Assembly (NCBI GenBank): GCA_021738345.1
Contig: JAIPCE010000016.1
Coordinates: forward strand, 1 to 34,646
Source of the DNA: Rhodoferax sp.
GTDB taxonomy: Bacteria; Pseudomonadota; Gammaproteobacteria; Burkholderiales; Burkholderiaceae_C
Direction of reading: 5' to 3'
Length of the DNA stretch: 34,646 nucleotides
The notes beneath the pieces were generated by a model. The model searched no databases. It saw only the letters and a list, made by a program, of their open reading frames with translations, and was not told the DNA's origin. Made by a program: the position numbers and the translations under genes. Positions within the stretch are counted from its first letter, which is position 1; the number at the start of each line of letters is the position of its first letter. Shown here piece by piece: positions 6,103 through 15,386 of the stretch.

Positions 6103-9051
6103 CTAACTAGTCGACTTGTTCCAGGCAGTGACCTGCTGCGCCACATAGGCGTTGAGCGCCGAGAGCCCCGCCATTTTGGCGTCCAGGGCAGCATATTGCT
6201 TGCGCAAACGCGCCTCGACCACGGCTGCCCGGTTATTAACCCGGGTCTGTTCTGTTGCGTTACGTTCGAGTTCCTTTGTCAAGGCAGTCGACTTGTTGGT
6301 CACCGCACCGCCAGCACCAAGTACACCCCTGCCCAGAGCTGCCAACTTCAACGCAAACCCGTTGGTCTGGGCGTTATTGTTGTCCAGAGTAAAAAACTTG
6401 ATGAGCTCGTTGCCATTATTGGCGGCAACGCTGAGCTTACCGGTATTCATGGTCAAAGACCCGTCCAATTGGCGCTCTATACCCACATCCGACAGTCGCC
6501 GATAGACCGAGCCACCGCTGATCGAGCCCATTACATTGCGCAAAATGCTTTGCAAGCCCAGAACGGCCGCGTCACCCTGAAACAATGACGAGGTTTTGGT
6601 TGCAACGTCGTACTTGGTCAATTCCGTCAGTGATTTATTGAGCGCATTGAAAGCGGTGATGAAATCTTGCGCATTTTTGACCGTGGGTGTCACATCTTCC
6701 CGAATCGCCATGGTGATGGGTGACTTGGTTTCGGTACCCCCGACGTTGTTGTAATGGGTCGTTGTGGTGGCGTTGAGGGTAATCGTCACCCCGGAAAAGT
6801 TGCCGCTCAAGGTGTTGGTGCTGGAGCTTACCGCAACCCCGTTAATGCGGGCTTTTGCATCTGCACCATATTTGGGAGTGACATCCGACCCGGCCATGCC
6901 AAAGGCACCTGCCAGCGGGTCAAACGCCATGCGCGATAGCCCGTAGTCGTCGTTATTGGTACCGTCTCCGGTGTCGGTGGCCTGAATCCGGAAGCCAGCG
7001 GCTGATCCGCTTGCCTTGGAACTGAGTTGCAAACGGTCGCTGACCCCGTCAAAAAAGGCGGTCGCGATTACGCCTGCATTTGCGGCATTGATCTTTGCGG
7101 CAAGTGTGGTCACCGTATCGGTGTCTTTAACATCTATCGCCACATCTGAGGTCCCGCTGGTAGGGTTAAAAGTGGGCAAAGCCGCACTTGTGGTGGCCAA
7201 ATTATTTTGCGCGTTGGTGAGGGCCGTTTGCGCTGACGAAACGGCCGTCTGCGCAGTCGAGACCGCAGATTGCGCATTGCTGCTGACCAACGCCACCGAT
7301 GTGGCTACCGTTTGTGCTTCGTTCCGCACCGTGGTGGCCGCAGTGACTGCAGCCTGCGCTGCGTCGCGCGTAGCGGTGGGTGCCAGCAGGTCTTGCGCGG
7401 CCGAATCTGCAGCGGCCTGGGCGCTTACCTGGTCGTTTGTGGCATTGGTCAGGGTATTTGAGGCAGCCAGTACCGCTGCGTCGGCGTTGACCTTGCCAGT
7501 CAAGGCCGTCGCCTCTGCCCCGCTTGCTGCTGTAGCTGCCGACTGCGCGGCAGTTTTTGCAGTCGACGCGGCCAGTGCGGCACCCTTGAGTGCGGATGCA
7601 TCGGTGAGATCTGCCGTGGCGGTCAAACCGGCAGCCGTCGTTTGTACTGCCTGGGCGCTGACGACATTGCTCGCAGCAGTGATCGCAGAGCCAATGAGCG
7701 ACGAGGCGTCTGTCGAATCTGCCGCCGCGGTATATCCATCTGCCAGTGCTTGCACGGCAGGGTCGGTTGCGCCCAACACAGCATACGCATCGTTTTTGGC
7801 GACCAATGCGGCAGCCTCTGCGGCCTGCAGGCTTGGGGTGCTATGGTCATTAGCCGCCACAGCGTTAACCCAGGCGGTATAGGCCAATGAATAGTCCACT
7901 GCCTCAAGGGTCGATGTTCCGGCAAAAACTTCCAAAGCACTGGCGGCGCTGGAATCGGCAAGCAGTGCATTGTCTCTGGCCTGGTTTGCAGCCGTCAACT
8001 CGGCAGATCCCACCAGCCCCAGCGCTCCAAAGGCGATGTTTTTCGCCGAAAGGGCGGCATCCTCAGCCGCTTGCAGGCTCGGTGTGACATGGTCGTTTGC
8101 GGCCACGGCACCCACCCAGGCGGTGTAGGCGTTGGCGTAGCCCTGTGCCACTGGTGTACCCACCGCGTACGCAGTCAAGGCGCTTGCAGCCGAGTTCAGC
8201 TCAACCATGGCGGCACTGGCAGCGCTTGTGGCAGCGTCCGATGCGGTGGTCGCCGCATCCAGGTTGCCGTTGGCGCTCACAGTCGCGCTCTGGGCAGTTA
8301 CGTAGGCCTGGTCAGCCGCATTGGCGGCAGATTGCAATGAAGTCAGATTGGTGTCGGCCGCCGTCACGGCATTGGTAGCAGAAGTCAGGGTGGCATTGGC
8401 GGCAGTCAGCGCAGAGGTAAAGGGCAGCAGGTCGGCGTTCGCCTGCGTCAAATCAGCATTTGCGGTGTCGAGGGCACTCTGCGCAGTGAGCAGGCTTGCA
8501 TTGGCGTTGTCGAGATCGCTCGGGTCAGGCACCGCAGCATTGGCGGCCACCAAATCGGCCTGCGCAGAATCCAGCGCGGCCTGTGCGAGCGGGACGGCGG
8601 CCTGCGCCGCTGCCACTGCCGCACTATCAACAATCGAAGATCCCGAGACACCCGTCCAGCTACCCAGGCTGATCGTCAAGGTTCCGGCCCCTACGTACGC
8701 ACCTGCAGCCAGTGCCCTGGAAGATGTTTCCTGCTTTTGTGCCAATGCATCGACATCCAGGGTAAAAGATGCGACCGCGGCCGTATCGGTGGCAGTAATC
8801 GTAGCGGCTGCGGTATTGGAAGACGACGCGGTGCGCGAAACCCAGACCGAGGGCGATGCAATCCGGTTGGCGACATCGCTAAGCGCTGCAAACTGGGACT
8901 TGATCTCGCCAAAGGCCGATATTTGTGCTTTTTCGAGCGTTGCTTTCGACTCCAGTGCTTGCAGTGGCGCCTTTTCCAAGGCCGTCAACTTTGTGACTAT
9001 GCTCTCGGCATCCAGGCCACTACCAATACCCAGCGAAGAAATGGTTGCCAC
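6103..9051 (-). CDS. fliD: Flagellar hook-associated protein 2 / filament cap FliD with large Ala-rich insertion
   Basis: N-terminus VATISSLGIGSGLDAESIVTKLTALEKAPL and C-terminus typical of FliD. GTG start at 9051 preferred over ATG at 9066 because AGGAGG lies a few nt upstream of the GTG (ATGTGCAGGAGGCTGTT-GTG). Confidence 0.92.
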   Translation of the reverse strand: MATISSLGIGSGLDAESIVTKLTALEKAPLQALESKATLEKAQISAFGEIKSQFAALSDVANRIASPSVWVSRTASSSNTAAATITATDTAAVASFTLDVDALAQKQETSSRALAAGAYVGAGTLTISLGSWTGVSGSSIVDSAAVAAAQAAVPLAQAALDSAQADLVAANAAVPDPSDLDNANASLLTAQSALDTANADLTQANADLLPFTSALTAANATLTSATNAVTAADTNLTSLQSAANAADQAYVTAQSATVSANGNLDAATTASDAATSAASAAMVELNSAASALTAYAVGTPVAQGYANAYTAWVGAVAANDHVTPSLQAAEDAALSAKNIAFGALGLVGSAELTAANQARDNALLADSSAASALEVFAGTSTLEAVDYSLAYTAWVNAVAANDHSTPSLQAAEAAALVAKNDAYAVLGATDPAVQALADGYTAAADSTDASSLIGSAITAASNVVSAQAVQTTAAGLTATADLTDASALKGAALAASTAKTAAQSAATAASGAEATALTGKVNADAAVLAASNTLTNATNDQVSAQAAADSAAQDLLAPTATRDAAQAAVTAATTVRNEAQTVATSVALVSSNAQSAVSTAQTAVSSAQTALTNAQNNLATTSAALPTFNPTSGTSDVAIDVKDTDTVTTLAAKINAANAGVIATAFFDGVSDRLQLSSKASGSAAGFRIQATDTGDGTNNDDYGLSRMAFDPLAGAFGMAGSDVTPKYGADAKARINGVAVSSSTNTLSGNFSGVTITLNATTTTHYNNVGGTETKSPITMAIREDVTPTVKNAQDFITAFNALNKSLTELTKYDVATKTSSLFQGDAAVLGLQSILRNVMGSISGGSVYRRLSDVGIERQLDGSLTMNTGKLSVAANNGNELIKFFTLDNNNAQTNGFALKLAALGRGVLGAGGAVTNKSTALTKELERNATEQTRVNNRAAVVEARLRKQYAALDAKMAGLSALNAYVAQQVTAWNKSTS

Positions 9052-9140
9052 AACAGCCTCCTGCACATTCTAGAAAACCGGATTGTCTAACTTTGGTCCT
9101 GTTTGTAAACCCGGAAAAGCCCATGATTTCTCAAACAACT

Positions 9141-9178
9141 CAAAAAGGCGGGAGGAGACCGTGGTCTCCTCCCGCCTT
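9141..9178 (-). terminator. Rho-independent terminator of fliC
   Basis: Perfect 16-bp stem AAGGCGGGAGGAGACC / GGTCTCCTCCCGCCTT with 2-nt center, followed on the minus strand by a T run, just past the fliC stop (9209). Confidence 0.9.
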
Positions 9179-9208
9179 AAGTATCGACTAATCTAGCGGA
9201 TTCTTGAA

Positions 9209-10780
9209 TCAGCGCAGCAGGGCCAACACACCTTGTGGCAATTGGTTCGCCTGCGCCACCATCGCGGTACCGGCTTGTTGCAAAATCTGAGCGCGAGACA
9301 GGCTGGCAGTTTCTGTCGCAAAGTCTGCATCCTGCACACGGGACCGCGATGCACTCAGGTTTTCCACAGAGGTCGACAGATTGTTGACCGTTGTCTCAAA
9401 ACGCGATTGCAAGGCGCCGTAGCTTGCGCGCTGGCTATTGACTGCAGCAATCGATGCATCAACAGTAGCCAATGTGCGGGTGGCAGCGTCGACGGTCGAC
9501 ACATCCATCGTGCTGGCAGCCTGTAATTGGCTAGATGAGGAGATCGCAACAAAATACCCGGTCTTGGCTTCGTTGGTGGACGCAGCGGTAGATGTCGTAC
9601 CAAACGTCTTATCCGAATCAAGCGTCAAGGACCCATTGATATAAAAGGTATTTGCCGCCACGTCCGCATCCGCCGAAGTCGCAGGCGCTGAACCGACCAA
9701 CGCACCGGCCGCACCGATCGTCATGGAACTTGTTGCCGCTGAGCGGTTGCTGATCACAATATCATTGCCTGACTCGTTGGCCAGCGTGATGCCGGTGCCT
9801 GCCGCGTTCAGTTTTGCCGTCACCCCGGTGATGGATGCCTTGTCGTTAAAAGCCCTGATTGCCGCCGACAAGCCGTCCGCATCGTTTTTTGCACCGACGG
9901 AAAAAGTGACTTGCGCTGGCGTCGTCGCGTTGTCCGACAAAATATTCAGGGTGTAAGAACTGTCGACCGTGAAAGCAGTGGCATCGATTTCGGTCCGAGC
10001 AGTGGCGGTGACGCCCGTGCTCTTGGTCTGGGCATTGATATTGGCCGCAACCGTCTTGGCGCTATCCCCTGCCGCAATCGCAATCGTTGCAGAACCGGCA
10101 GCACCGTTGATGACGAAGCCTGCCGCATCTTCTGCGATTTTGGACCCTGACCCCAGCGCGACGGCAGTCGCTACCAAGGCCTGGGATGTAGTCGTCATGG
10201 CTTTCGATCCGGTCACCAGATCTCCGGCCGCGCCCGCTGTGGTGGCGACGACAGAACCCATGCGGTTGTTACCATACTTCGAGGTGGTGAAATTGGACGA
10301 GATGGCCGTGATAGTTTGGTTGGCATTGGCACCGACCTGGAAGGTAGCGGAACCAAAGCTTCCGTCGAGCAGGCTCTGACCGTTAAACTGGGTCGTCTTT
10401 GCAATGCGGTCAAGTTCAGAGGAAAGCTGGCCCACCTCGGCATTCAGCGCTGCGCGGTCGCTAGCGCTGTTAGTCGCATTGGCAGACTGCACCGCGAGTT
10501 CGCGAATGCGCTGCAAAATGGTGTTGGACGAGCTCAGCGCACCTTCTGCGGTCTGCGCCAGAGAAATACCGTCATTGGCATTGCGTGAGGCTTGGTTGAG
10601 GCCACGCACTTGCGAAGTCATACGCTCGGAAATACCCAGACCGGCTGCATCATCTTTGGCGCTATTGATGCGCAAACCCGACGACAAGCGCTGCATCGCC
10701 TGACCCAAGGATGCCTGGTTCAACGTCAAATTGCGTTGAGCACTCAACGAAGCGATATTGGTATTGATAGTGGCTGCCAT
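9209..10780 (-). CDS. fliC: Flagellin (copy 1)
   Basis: 523 aa; [54 protein letters not shown] ... [35 protein letters not shown]-type D0/D1 ends. Confidence 0.97.
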   Translation of the reverse strand: MAATINTNIASLSAQRNLTLNQASLGQAMQRLSSGLRINSAKDDAAGLGISERMTSQVRGLNQASRNANDGISLAQTAEGALSSSNTILQRIRELAVQSANATNSASDRAALNAEVGQLSSELDRIAKTTQFNGQSLLDGSFGSATFQVGANANQTITAISSNFTTSKYGNNRMGSVVATTAGAAGDLVTGSKAMTTTSQALVATAVALGSGSKIAEDAAGFVINGAAGSATIAIAAGDSAKTVAANINAQTKSTGVTATARTEIDATAFTVDSSYTLNILSDNATTPAQVTFSVGAKNDADGLSAAIRAFNDKASITGVTAKLNAAGTGITLANESGNDIVISNRSAATSSMTIGAAGALVGSAPATSADADVAANTFYINGSLTLDSDKTFGTTSTAASTNEAKTGYFVAISSSSQLQAASTMDVSTVDAATRTLATVDASIAAVNSQRASYGALQSRFETTVNNLSTSVENLSASRSRVQDADFATETASLSRAQILQQAGTAMVAQANQLPQGVLALLR

Positions 10781-10888
10781 TTTGTAACTCCTGAAAACTT
10801 ACCTATTCCGGCGAAATGCCGATCTCAACGCCAGCATTGCTGCTGACCGCTATGACCGGTGCGCCTCATATGAGGTTGTCCGGACGGC

Positions 10889-10966
10889 GAACCATCTTTT
10901 GGTCCGTTGGATTTGTTTTCGGGCAATTGCCAAAAAACTTTAATGGCGATGCACCAAAGATGGTTC
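10889..10966. repeat. Inverted repeat GAACCATCTTTTGGT ... ACCAAAGATGGTTC bracketing the fliC promoter
   Basis: Left arm 10889-10903 and right arm 10953-10966, reverse complements except one bulged T; 49-nt interior. Confidence 0.8.
10916..10942 (-). promoter_or_regulatory. Sigma-28 promoter for fliC: TAAAGTTT-N11-CCCGAAAA
   Basis: Perfect -35 TAAAGTTT, 11-nt spacer, -10 6/8. Confidence 0.75.
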
Positions 10967-11213
10967 CTAGCATGCCGCTTTTGCCAAGGAAATCGAAACA
11001 AGAGGGTGTTTACCCCGCACCTCTCGCAATTAAGGGTTTACCCCTATCAAGTTCTGTTGCGCATTGGCAATTTGGACGGTTTTTGCCGTGCTTATCGCTC
11101 GAATGCAAATGCTTGGCATCTCCAAAATTCATCCCATCGTTACTGATTGTCTGCGGGTAAGCAGGCTCTGCAATCGGCGGCGAGCCGGTTTCAATTAATT
11201 TAGGAGTTTCGCA

Positions 11214-12803
11214 ATGGCTTCAACTATCAACACCAACATTCAGTCGCTGACTGCGCAACGCAATCTCAGTCAGTCACAAATGTCGCTCGCCACTTCGATG
11301 CAGCGGCTGTCCTCGGGTATGCGCATCAATAGCGCCAAGGACGATGCCGCCGGCCTGGCCATCAGCGAGCGCATGACCTCGCAAATTCGGGGTGTCAACA
11401 TGGCGGCTCGCAACGCCAACGATGGCATCTCGCTCTCCCAGGTGGCTGAAGGTGCGCTAGGGAGCGCCTCCAGCGTGCTGCAGCGCGTCCGCGAACTGGC
11501 AGTTCAGTCGGCCAATGCAACCAACTCTGCGTCTGACCGGGCGGCGCTCAATGCCGAGGTGGGGCAACTCACCGCCGAACTCGACCGCATTGCAAAAACT
11601 ACCCAATTTAACGGACAAACCCTTCTGGATGGCAGCTTTACTTCGGCCAGCTTCCAGGTCGGTGCGAACGCTAACCAAACCATTATTGCCACCACATCCA
11701 ACTTCAGCACGGCCAACTACGGCAACAACCGCATTGGCGCTATCGTGGCACCATCTACGGGTGGGGTTGGTGATTTGATCATGGGGACAGCTATGGCTGG
11801 TACCAATCGGACTGAGGCCGTACCCTCGGGAACCTTTGGATACAGCTCAGTAACGGACGATATCTTGTCCATTAGCGGAACCACCGGTTCCACCACGATC
11901 GCGATTACTGGCTCCCAAGCGGGCACACTGATCGGAGACACCGCCAAGTCAGTGGCCGCGAAAATAAATGCTCAGTCCGGCACCACGGGTGTAACCGCTT
12001 CAGCGCGAACCGAGCTGGACATCGAAGGATTTGATCCCGCTGGCAATTACTCTCTTGACGTAGTGTCCAATAACCCACTAGCAACACCAGTAACAGTGGC
12101 GTTTAATATCGGCGCTGGTTTGAAAACCCCTGACGATCTTGCGGCTGCCATTACCGCGTTCAACGACAAATCGTCCCAAACCGGTGTGACTGCCAAGATC
12201 AATGCTGCAGGAACCGGTATCACGCTGACCAATGATTCCGGTGCAGACATTGCCATCAAGAGTTCTTTGGCGTCTGCTGGTAGCTTCACAATCGGGAAGT
12301 TTGCGCTCGCTACACCCAACGCTGAAGATCTGGGAAGGCCGGTTGCGCCTGACACTAGCGTCCACGTTATTGGTGCCGTTACTCTGGATTCGAACAGCAG
12401 TTTCAGCATCGGCTCTTCAACTGGAGCGCCGAACCCCAATGGTGGAGTCAGCTTTTTCACGGGTCTGAGTTCGGCCAGCCAGCTTCAGGCCACGGCATCG
12501 CTAGACGTGTCCACAGTGGCTGCTGCCACGCGCACTTTGTCCACCGTAGACTCGGCAATTTCTGTAATCGCCGGTCAACGCGCAAAATTCGGCGCCTTGC
12601 AGTCGCGTTTTGAATCCACGATTGCCAGCCTGAACACCACGTCCGAAAACTTAAGCGCATCCCGCTCGCGCATTCTGGACGCCGACTTCGCACTGGAAAC
12701 CTCGAACCTGACCCGCACCCAAATTCTGCAACAAGCCGGCACCGCGATGGTGGCCCAAGCCAACCAGTTGCCGCAGGCGGTGTTGCAGTTGTTGAAGGGT
12801 TAA
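11214..12803 (+). CDS. fliC: Flagellin (copy 2)
   Basis: 529 aa; [54 protein letters not shown] ... [26 protein letters not shown]. Divergent from copy 1. Confidence 0.97.
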   Translation: MASTINTNIQSLTAQRNLSQSQMSLATSMQRLSSGMRINSAKDDAAGLAISERMTSQIRGVNMAARNANDGISLSQVAEGALGSASSVLQRVRELAVQSANATNSASDRAALNAEVGQLTAELDRIAKTTQFNGQTLLDGSFTSASFQVGANANQTIIATTSNFSTANYGNNRIGAIVAPSTGGVGDLIMGTAMAGTNRTEAVPSGTFGYSSVTDDILSISGTTGSTTIAITGSQAGTLIGDTAKSVAAKINAQSGTTGVTASARTELDIEGFDPAGNYSLDVVSNNPLATPVTVAFNIGAGLKTPDDLAAAITAFNDKSSQTGVTAKINAAGTGITLTNDSGADIAIKSSLASAGSFTIGKFALATPNAEDLGRPVAPDTSVHVIGAVTLDSNSSFSIGSSTGAPNPNGGVSFFTGLSSASQLQATASLDVSTVAAATRTLSTVDSAISVIAGQRAKFGALQSRFESTIASLNTTSENLSASRSRILDADFALETSNLTRTQILQQAGTAMVAQANQLPQAVLQLLKG

Positions 12804-12812
12804 GCTGAGTAA

Positions 12813-12910
12813 GGACTGAGGACTGAGGACTGAGGACTGAGGACTGAGGACTGAGGACTGAGGACTGAGGACTGAGGACTGAGGACTGAGGACTTAGGAC
12901 TTAGGACTTA
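12813..12910. repeat. Tandem 7-bp array: 11 x GGACTGA then 3 x GGACTTA
   Basis: Direct count in the sequence; begins 10 nt after the second flagellin stop codon. Confidence 0.97.
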
Positions 12911-12968
12911 GAGGCGGACGGGTTGGGTGGCGTTGTGCCAATTCAGCCCGGACGCGCGATATAGGTTT

Positions 12969-13203
12969 ATTGGGGTCGGATTCCAATATCCATGCGAAGC
13001 ACCCGTAGGGACACACGAAGTGTGGTGGATTTTGGCAAAACCCCAAGTCCAGGACTCTGACCCCAATAAACCGGGAAGTACCAACACTGCTCGGCTTCGG
13101 CTTCTCCATGAAACCGCAATTTTTGGGGTCAGAGTCCAAAAAGACCTGCCCTTCGGTCATCCCTACGGGCGCTTCGCGGTCTTATTGGAATCTGACCCCA
13201 ATA
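12969..13203. repeat. Nested inverted-repeat intergenic element A (REP/BIME- or MITE-like, GGGGTC(A/G)GA motifs)
   Basis: Motifs ggggtcggattcc (12972), ggactctgacccc (13052), ggggtcagagtcc (13125), ggaatctgacccc (13186). Outer arms also share GCGAAGC(A/G)CCCGTAGGGA in inverted orientation. Confidence 0.85.
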
Positions 13204-13460
13204 ATCGCTAGTCACCCTATCGGCCACAGAAAGACTCCCCTTCCTTCGCACTCGCCCACACTCATGTCAACATCGGGTACGACACTCACGTAGCTCGACT
13301 GCACCCCTCTCCGCCCCCGCTGTAGGAATTCCCCCTACATCCACTTCCCATTTCCCCGACATTCTGATTAGCCCGTTTCGGATTCAAGTTTCGAGGCATA
13401 GCGACCACAATTTGCTCCATGGTGATTCAAACGAATGACCCCCCTCAACCGGAGACCGAC

Positions 13461-13787
13461 ATGACCAACGAGCAAATTCTCAACGAGATCAGGGAAGCCA
13501 ACATGACCTACCTGATGCTGGCCCAGACCCTGATTCGCCAGGACAAAGCCGAGGCGCTGTTTCGCCTGGGCATGTCGGAAGAAGCAGCTGACATGATTGG
13601 GGCACTCTCCCCCGCGCAGATTCTGAAGATTGCCTCGGGCAACATGCTGCTGTGTCGATTCCGGGTGGACGATGACATGGTATGGAACCTGCTGACCAAC
13701 CACACTGCCAGCAAAGTCGACAACGACGCCACGACCAAGCTGCACGCAAGCATCCTGATGGCCGGCAAGTTTGCCGAAGCCATGTAA
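13461..13787 (+). CDS. flhD: Flagellar transcriptional activator FlhD
   Basis: MTNEQILNEIREANMTYLMLAQTLIRQDKAEALFRLGMSEEAADMIGALSPAQILKIA; immediately upstream of flhC. ORF track start 13419 is over-extended. Confidence 0.93.
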   Translation: MTNEQILNEIREANMTYLMLAQTLIRQDKAEALFRLGMSEEAADMIGALSPAQILKIASGNMLLCRFRVDDDMVWNLLTNHTASKVDNDATTKLHASILMAGKFAEAM

Positions 13788-13817
13788 ACCCCACACAGAC
13801 CGCACAGGAGCATCACC

Positions 13818-14354
13818 ATGGCCACCAAGAGTGTTTTGAACGATTCCAAGCAAGTCGAACGCGCCGTCGCATTGATCCAACTCGGTGCCCGCCTGCAGGT
13901 GCTGGAAAGCGAAACCGATCTGTCTTATGAGCGCCTGTTGCGCCTTTATAAAGAAGTAGCCGGCCGCTCACCCAGCAAAGGCCAACTGCCTTTCTCTACC
14001 GAGTGGTTTCTGACCTGGCAGCCCAATATCCACGCCTCGCTGTTCCAGAACACCTACGAATACCTGACCAAGGTCAGCGCCATGGACGATATTGACGCGG
14101 TCATGGCGGCCTACCGCCTGTACACCGAGCAAATCGCGGCCTGTGGTGTTGAGCCCCTGCTCTCCATCACCCGCGCCTGGCGTCTGGTGAAGTTTATTGA
14201 CAACAACATGCTGTCGATGACCAAGTGCTGCAAGTGCGGTGGCCATTTTGTCAGCGAAGCCTACGAAAACTCCCGCCACTACGAATGTGGTCTGTGCACC
14301 CCGCCGGCACGTGCTGGCAAGGGCGCGGCTGCCGGCGGAATCATGTTGCACTAA
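13818..14354 (+). CDS. flhC: Flagellar transcriptional activator FlhC
   Basis: 178 aa; zinc-site cysteines CCKCGG...YECGLC; follows flhD. Confidence 0.95.
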   Translation: MATKSVLNDSKQVERAVALIQLGARLQVLESETDLSYERLLRLYKEVAGRSPSKGQLPFSTEWFLTWQPNIHASLFQNTYEYLTKVSAMDDIDAVMAAYRLYTEQIAACGVEPLLSITRAWRLVKFIDNNMLSMTKCCKCGGHFVSEAYENSRHYECGLCTPPARAGKGAAAGGIMLH

Positions 14355-14360
14355 ACACCA

Positions 14361-14380
14361 AGGGGCCAAGGCCCCTTTTT
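14361..14380 (+). terminator. Rho-independent terminator after flhDC
   Basis: GGGGCC-AA-GGCCCC followed by TTTTT. Confidence 0.85.
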
Positions 14381-14430
14381 CTTGGCCAAAAAAACCTTTG
14401 GTTCGCGAGCACCGGGCTCTGACGGATAAT

Positions 14431-14457
14431 TCAAGCGCGAGCAAACTTCACCGATAT
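14431..14457 (+). promoter_or_regulatory. Possible sigma-28 promoter for motA: TCAAGCGC-N11-ACCGATAT
   Basis: -10 6/8, -35 4/8, 11-nt spacer; ~70 bp upstream of motA. Confidence 0.4.
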
Positions 14458-14528
14458 GATGGCTAATGCCTTGTAAACCAACCCACTCTTGCGCTTTAGG
14501 GCCCTAGCATCACTGGCACAATTCACCT

Positions 14529-15386
14529 ATGTCTGTACTCATTGGCTGGGGCATTATTCTGGTATGCGTGTTTGGCGTGTACATCTTCCACGGTGGCAAC
14601 ATCATGGTGGTGCTGAAGGCTTTGCCGTTTGAATTGATCACTATTGGTGGCGCTACCGTGGGCGCGTTCCTGGCCAACAACCAGAGCAAGGTGGTCAAGG
14701 CCACCATGAAAGGCCTGGGGTCGTGCTTCAAGGGCAGCAAGTACACCAAAGCCCGCTACATGGAGCTCATGGCGCTCATGTACGACATTTTGCAGAAAGC
14801 GCGCAAAGAAGGCCTGATGGCGATCGAAAAAGACGTCGAAGAACCCCACGAATCGGCCCTGTTCAAAAAATATCCGGCGGTGGGCTCGGATCACCACGTC
14901 GTCGAGTTCATTACGGATTACCTGCGGATGATGGTTTCGGGCAATTTGAATGCCCATGAAATCGAATCGCTGATGGACAGCGAGATCGAAACCCACCACC
15001 ACGAAGAACACGCTGCCGTGGCGGCCCTGCAACGGGTGGCGGGCGGACTGCCGGCCTTCGGCATTGTGGCGGCGGTGCTGGGCGTGGTAAACACCATGGG
15101 ATCGGTGGGCCAACCCCCGGCAGTGCTGGGCGGCATGATTGGCTCGGCCCTGGTGGGAACATTCTTGGGGATTTTGTTGGCCTACGCTTTTGCCGAGCCG
15201 CTTGCCGGCGTGCTTGAACAAAAAGTAGAAGAGGCGGGCAAAGAGCTGCAGTGCATCAAGACCACACTCTTGGCCAGCATGCAGGGTTACAACCCCTCTA
15301 CTGCCATCGAGTTTGGCCGCAAGGTGCTGTATTCCACCGAGCGACCCACGTTCATTGAACTCGAAGCCTATGTCAAGCGCAAATAG
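14529..15386 (+). CDS. motA: Flagellar motor stator protein MotA
   Basis: 285 aa; PAFGIVAAVLGVVNTMG, ALVGTFLGILLAYAFAEPLA. Confidence 0.96.
   Translation: MSVLIGWGIILVCVFGVYIFHGGNIMVVLKALPFELITIGGATVGAFLANNQSKVVKATMKGLGSCFKGSKYTKARYMELMALMYDILQKARKEGLMAIEKDVEEPHESALFKKYPAVGSDHHVVEFITDYLRMMVSGNLNAHEIESLMDSEIETHHHEEHAAVAALQRVAGGLPAFGIVAAVLGVVNTMGSVGQPPAVLGGMIGSALVGTFLGILLAYAFAEPLAGVLEQKVEEAGKELQCIKTTLLASMQGYNPSTAIEFGRKVLYSTERPTFIELEAYVKRK

Noticed and set aside
7016-9073. Long plus-strand ORFs 7016-7882 and 8321-9073 opposite fliD
   Set aside because: They are antisense to the Ala-rich FliD insertion, and GC-skewed codons leave the opposite strand open. No RBS or family features.
10943-11213. 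Sigma-54 or strong sigma-28 promoter for flagellin 2
   Set aside because: Best candidates (TGGACGGTTTTTGC; TCAAGTTC-N11-GGCAATTT; CAAAGATG-N11-GCCGCTTT) have wrong spacing or too many mismatches to report.
12894-13293. ORFs 12894-13160 (-), 12927-13211 (+), 13108-13293 (+)
   Set aside because: They lie within the 7-bp array and element A. Their translations are driven by repeats (e.g. SDPNKP/ESDPNN from the GGGGTCAGA motif) with no family resemblance.
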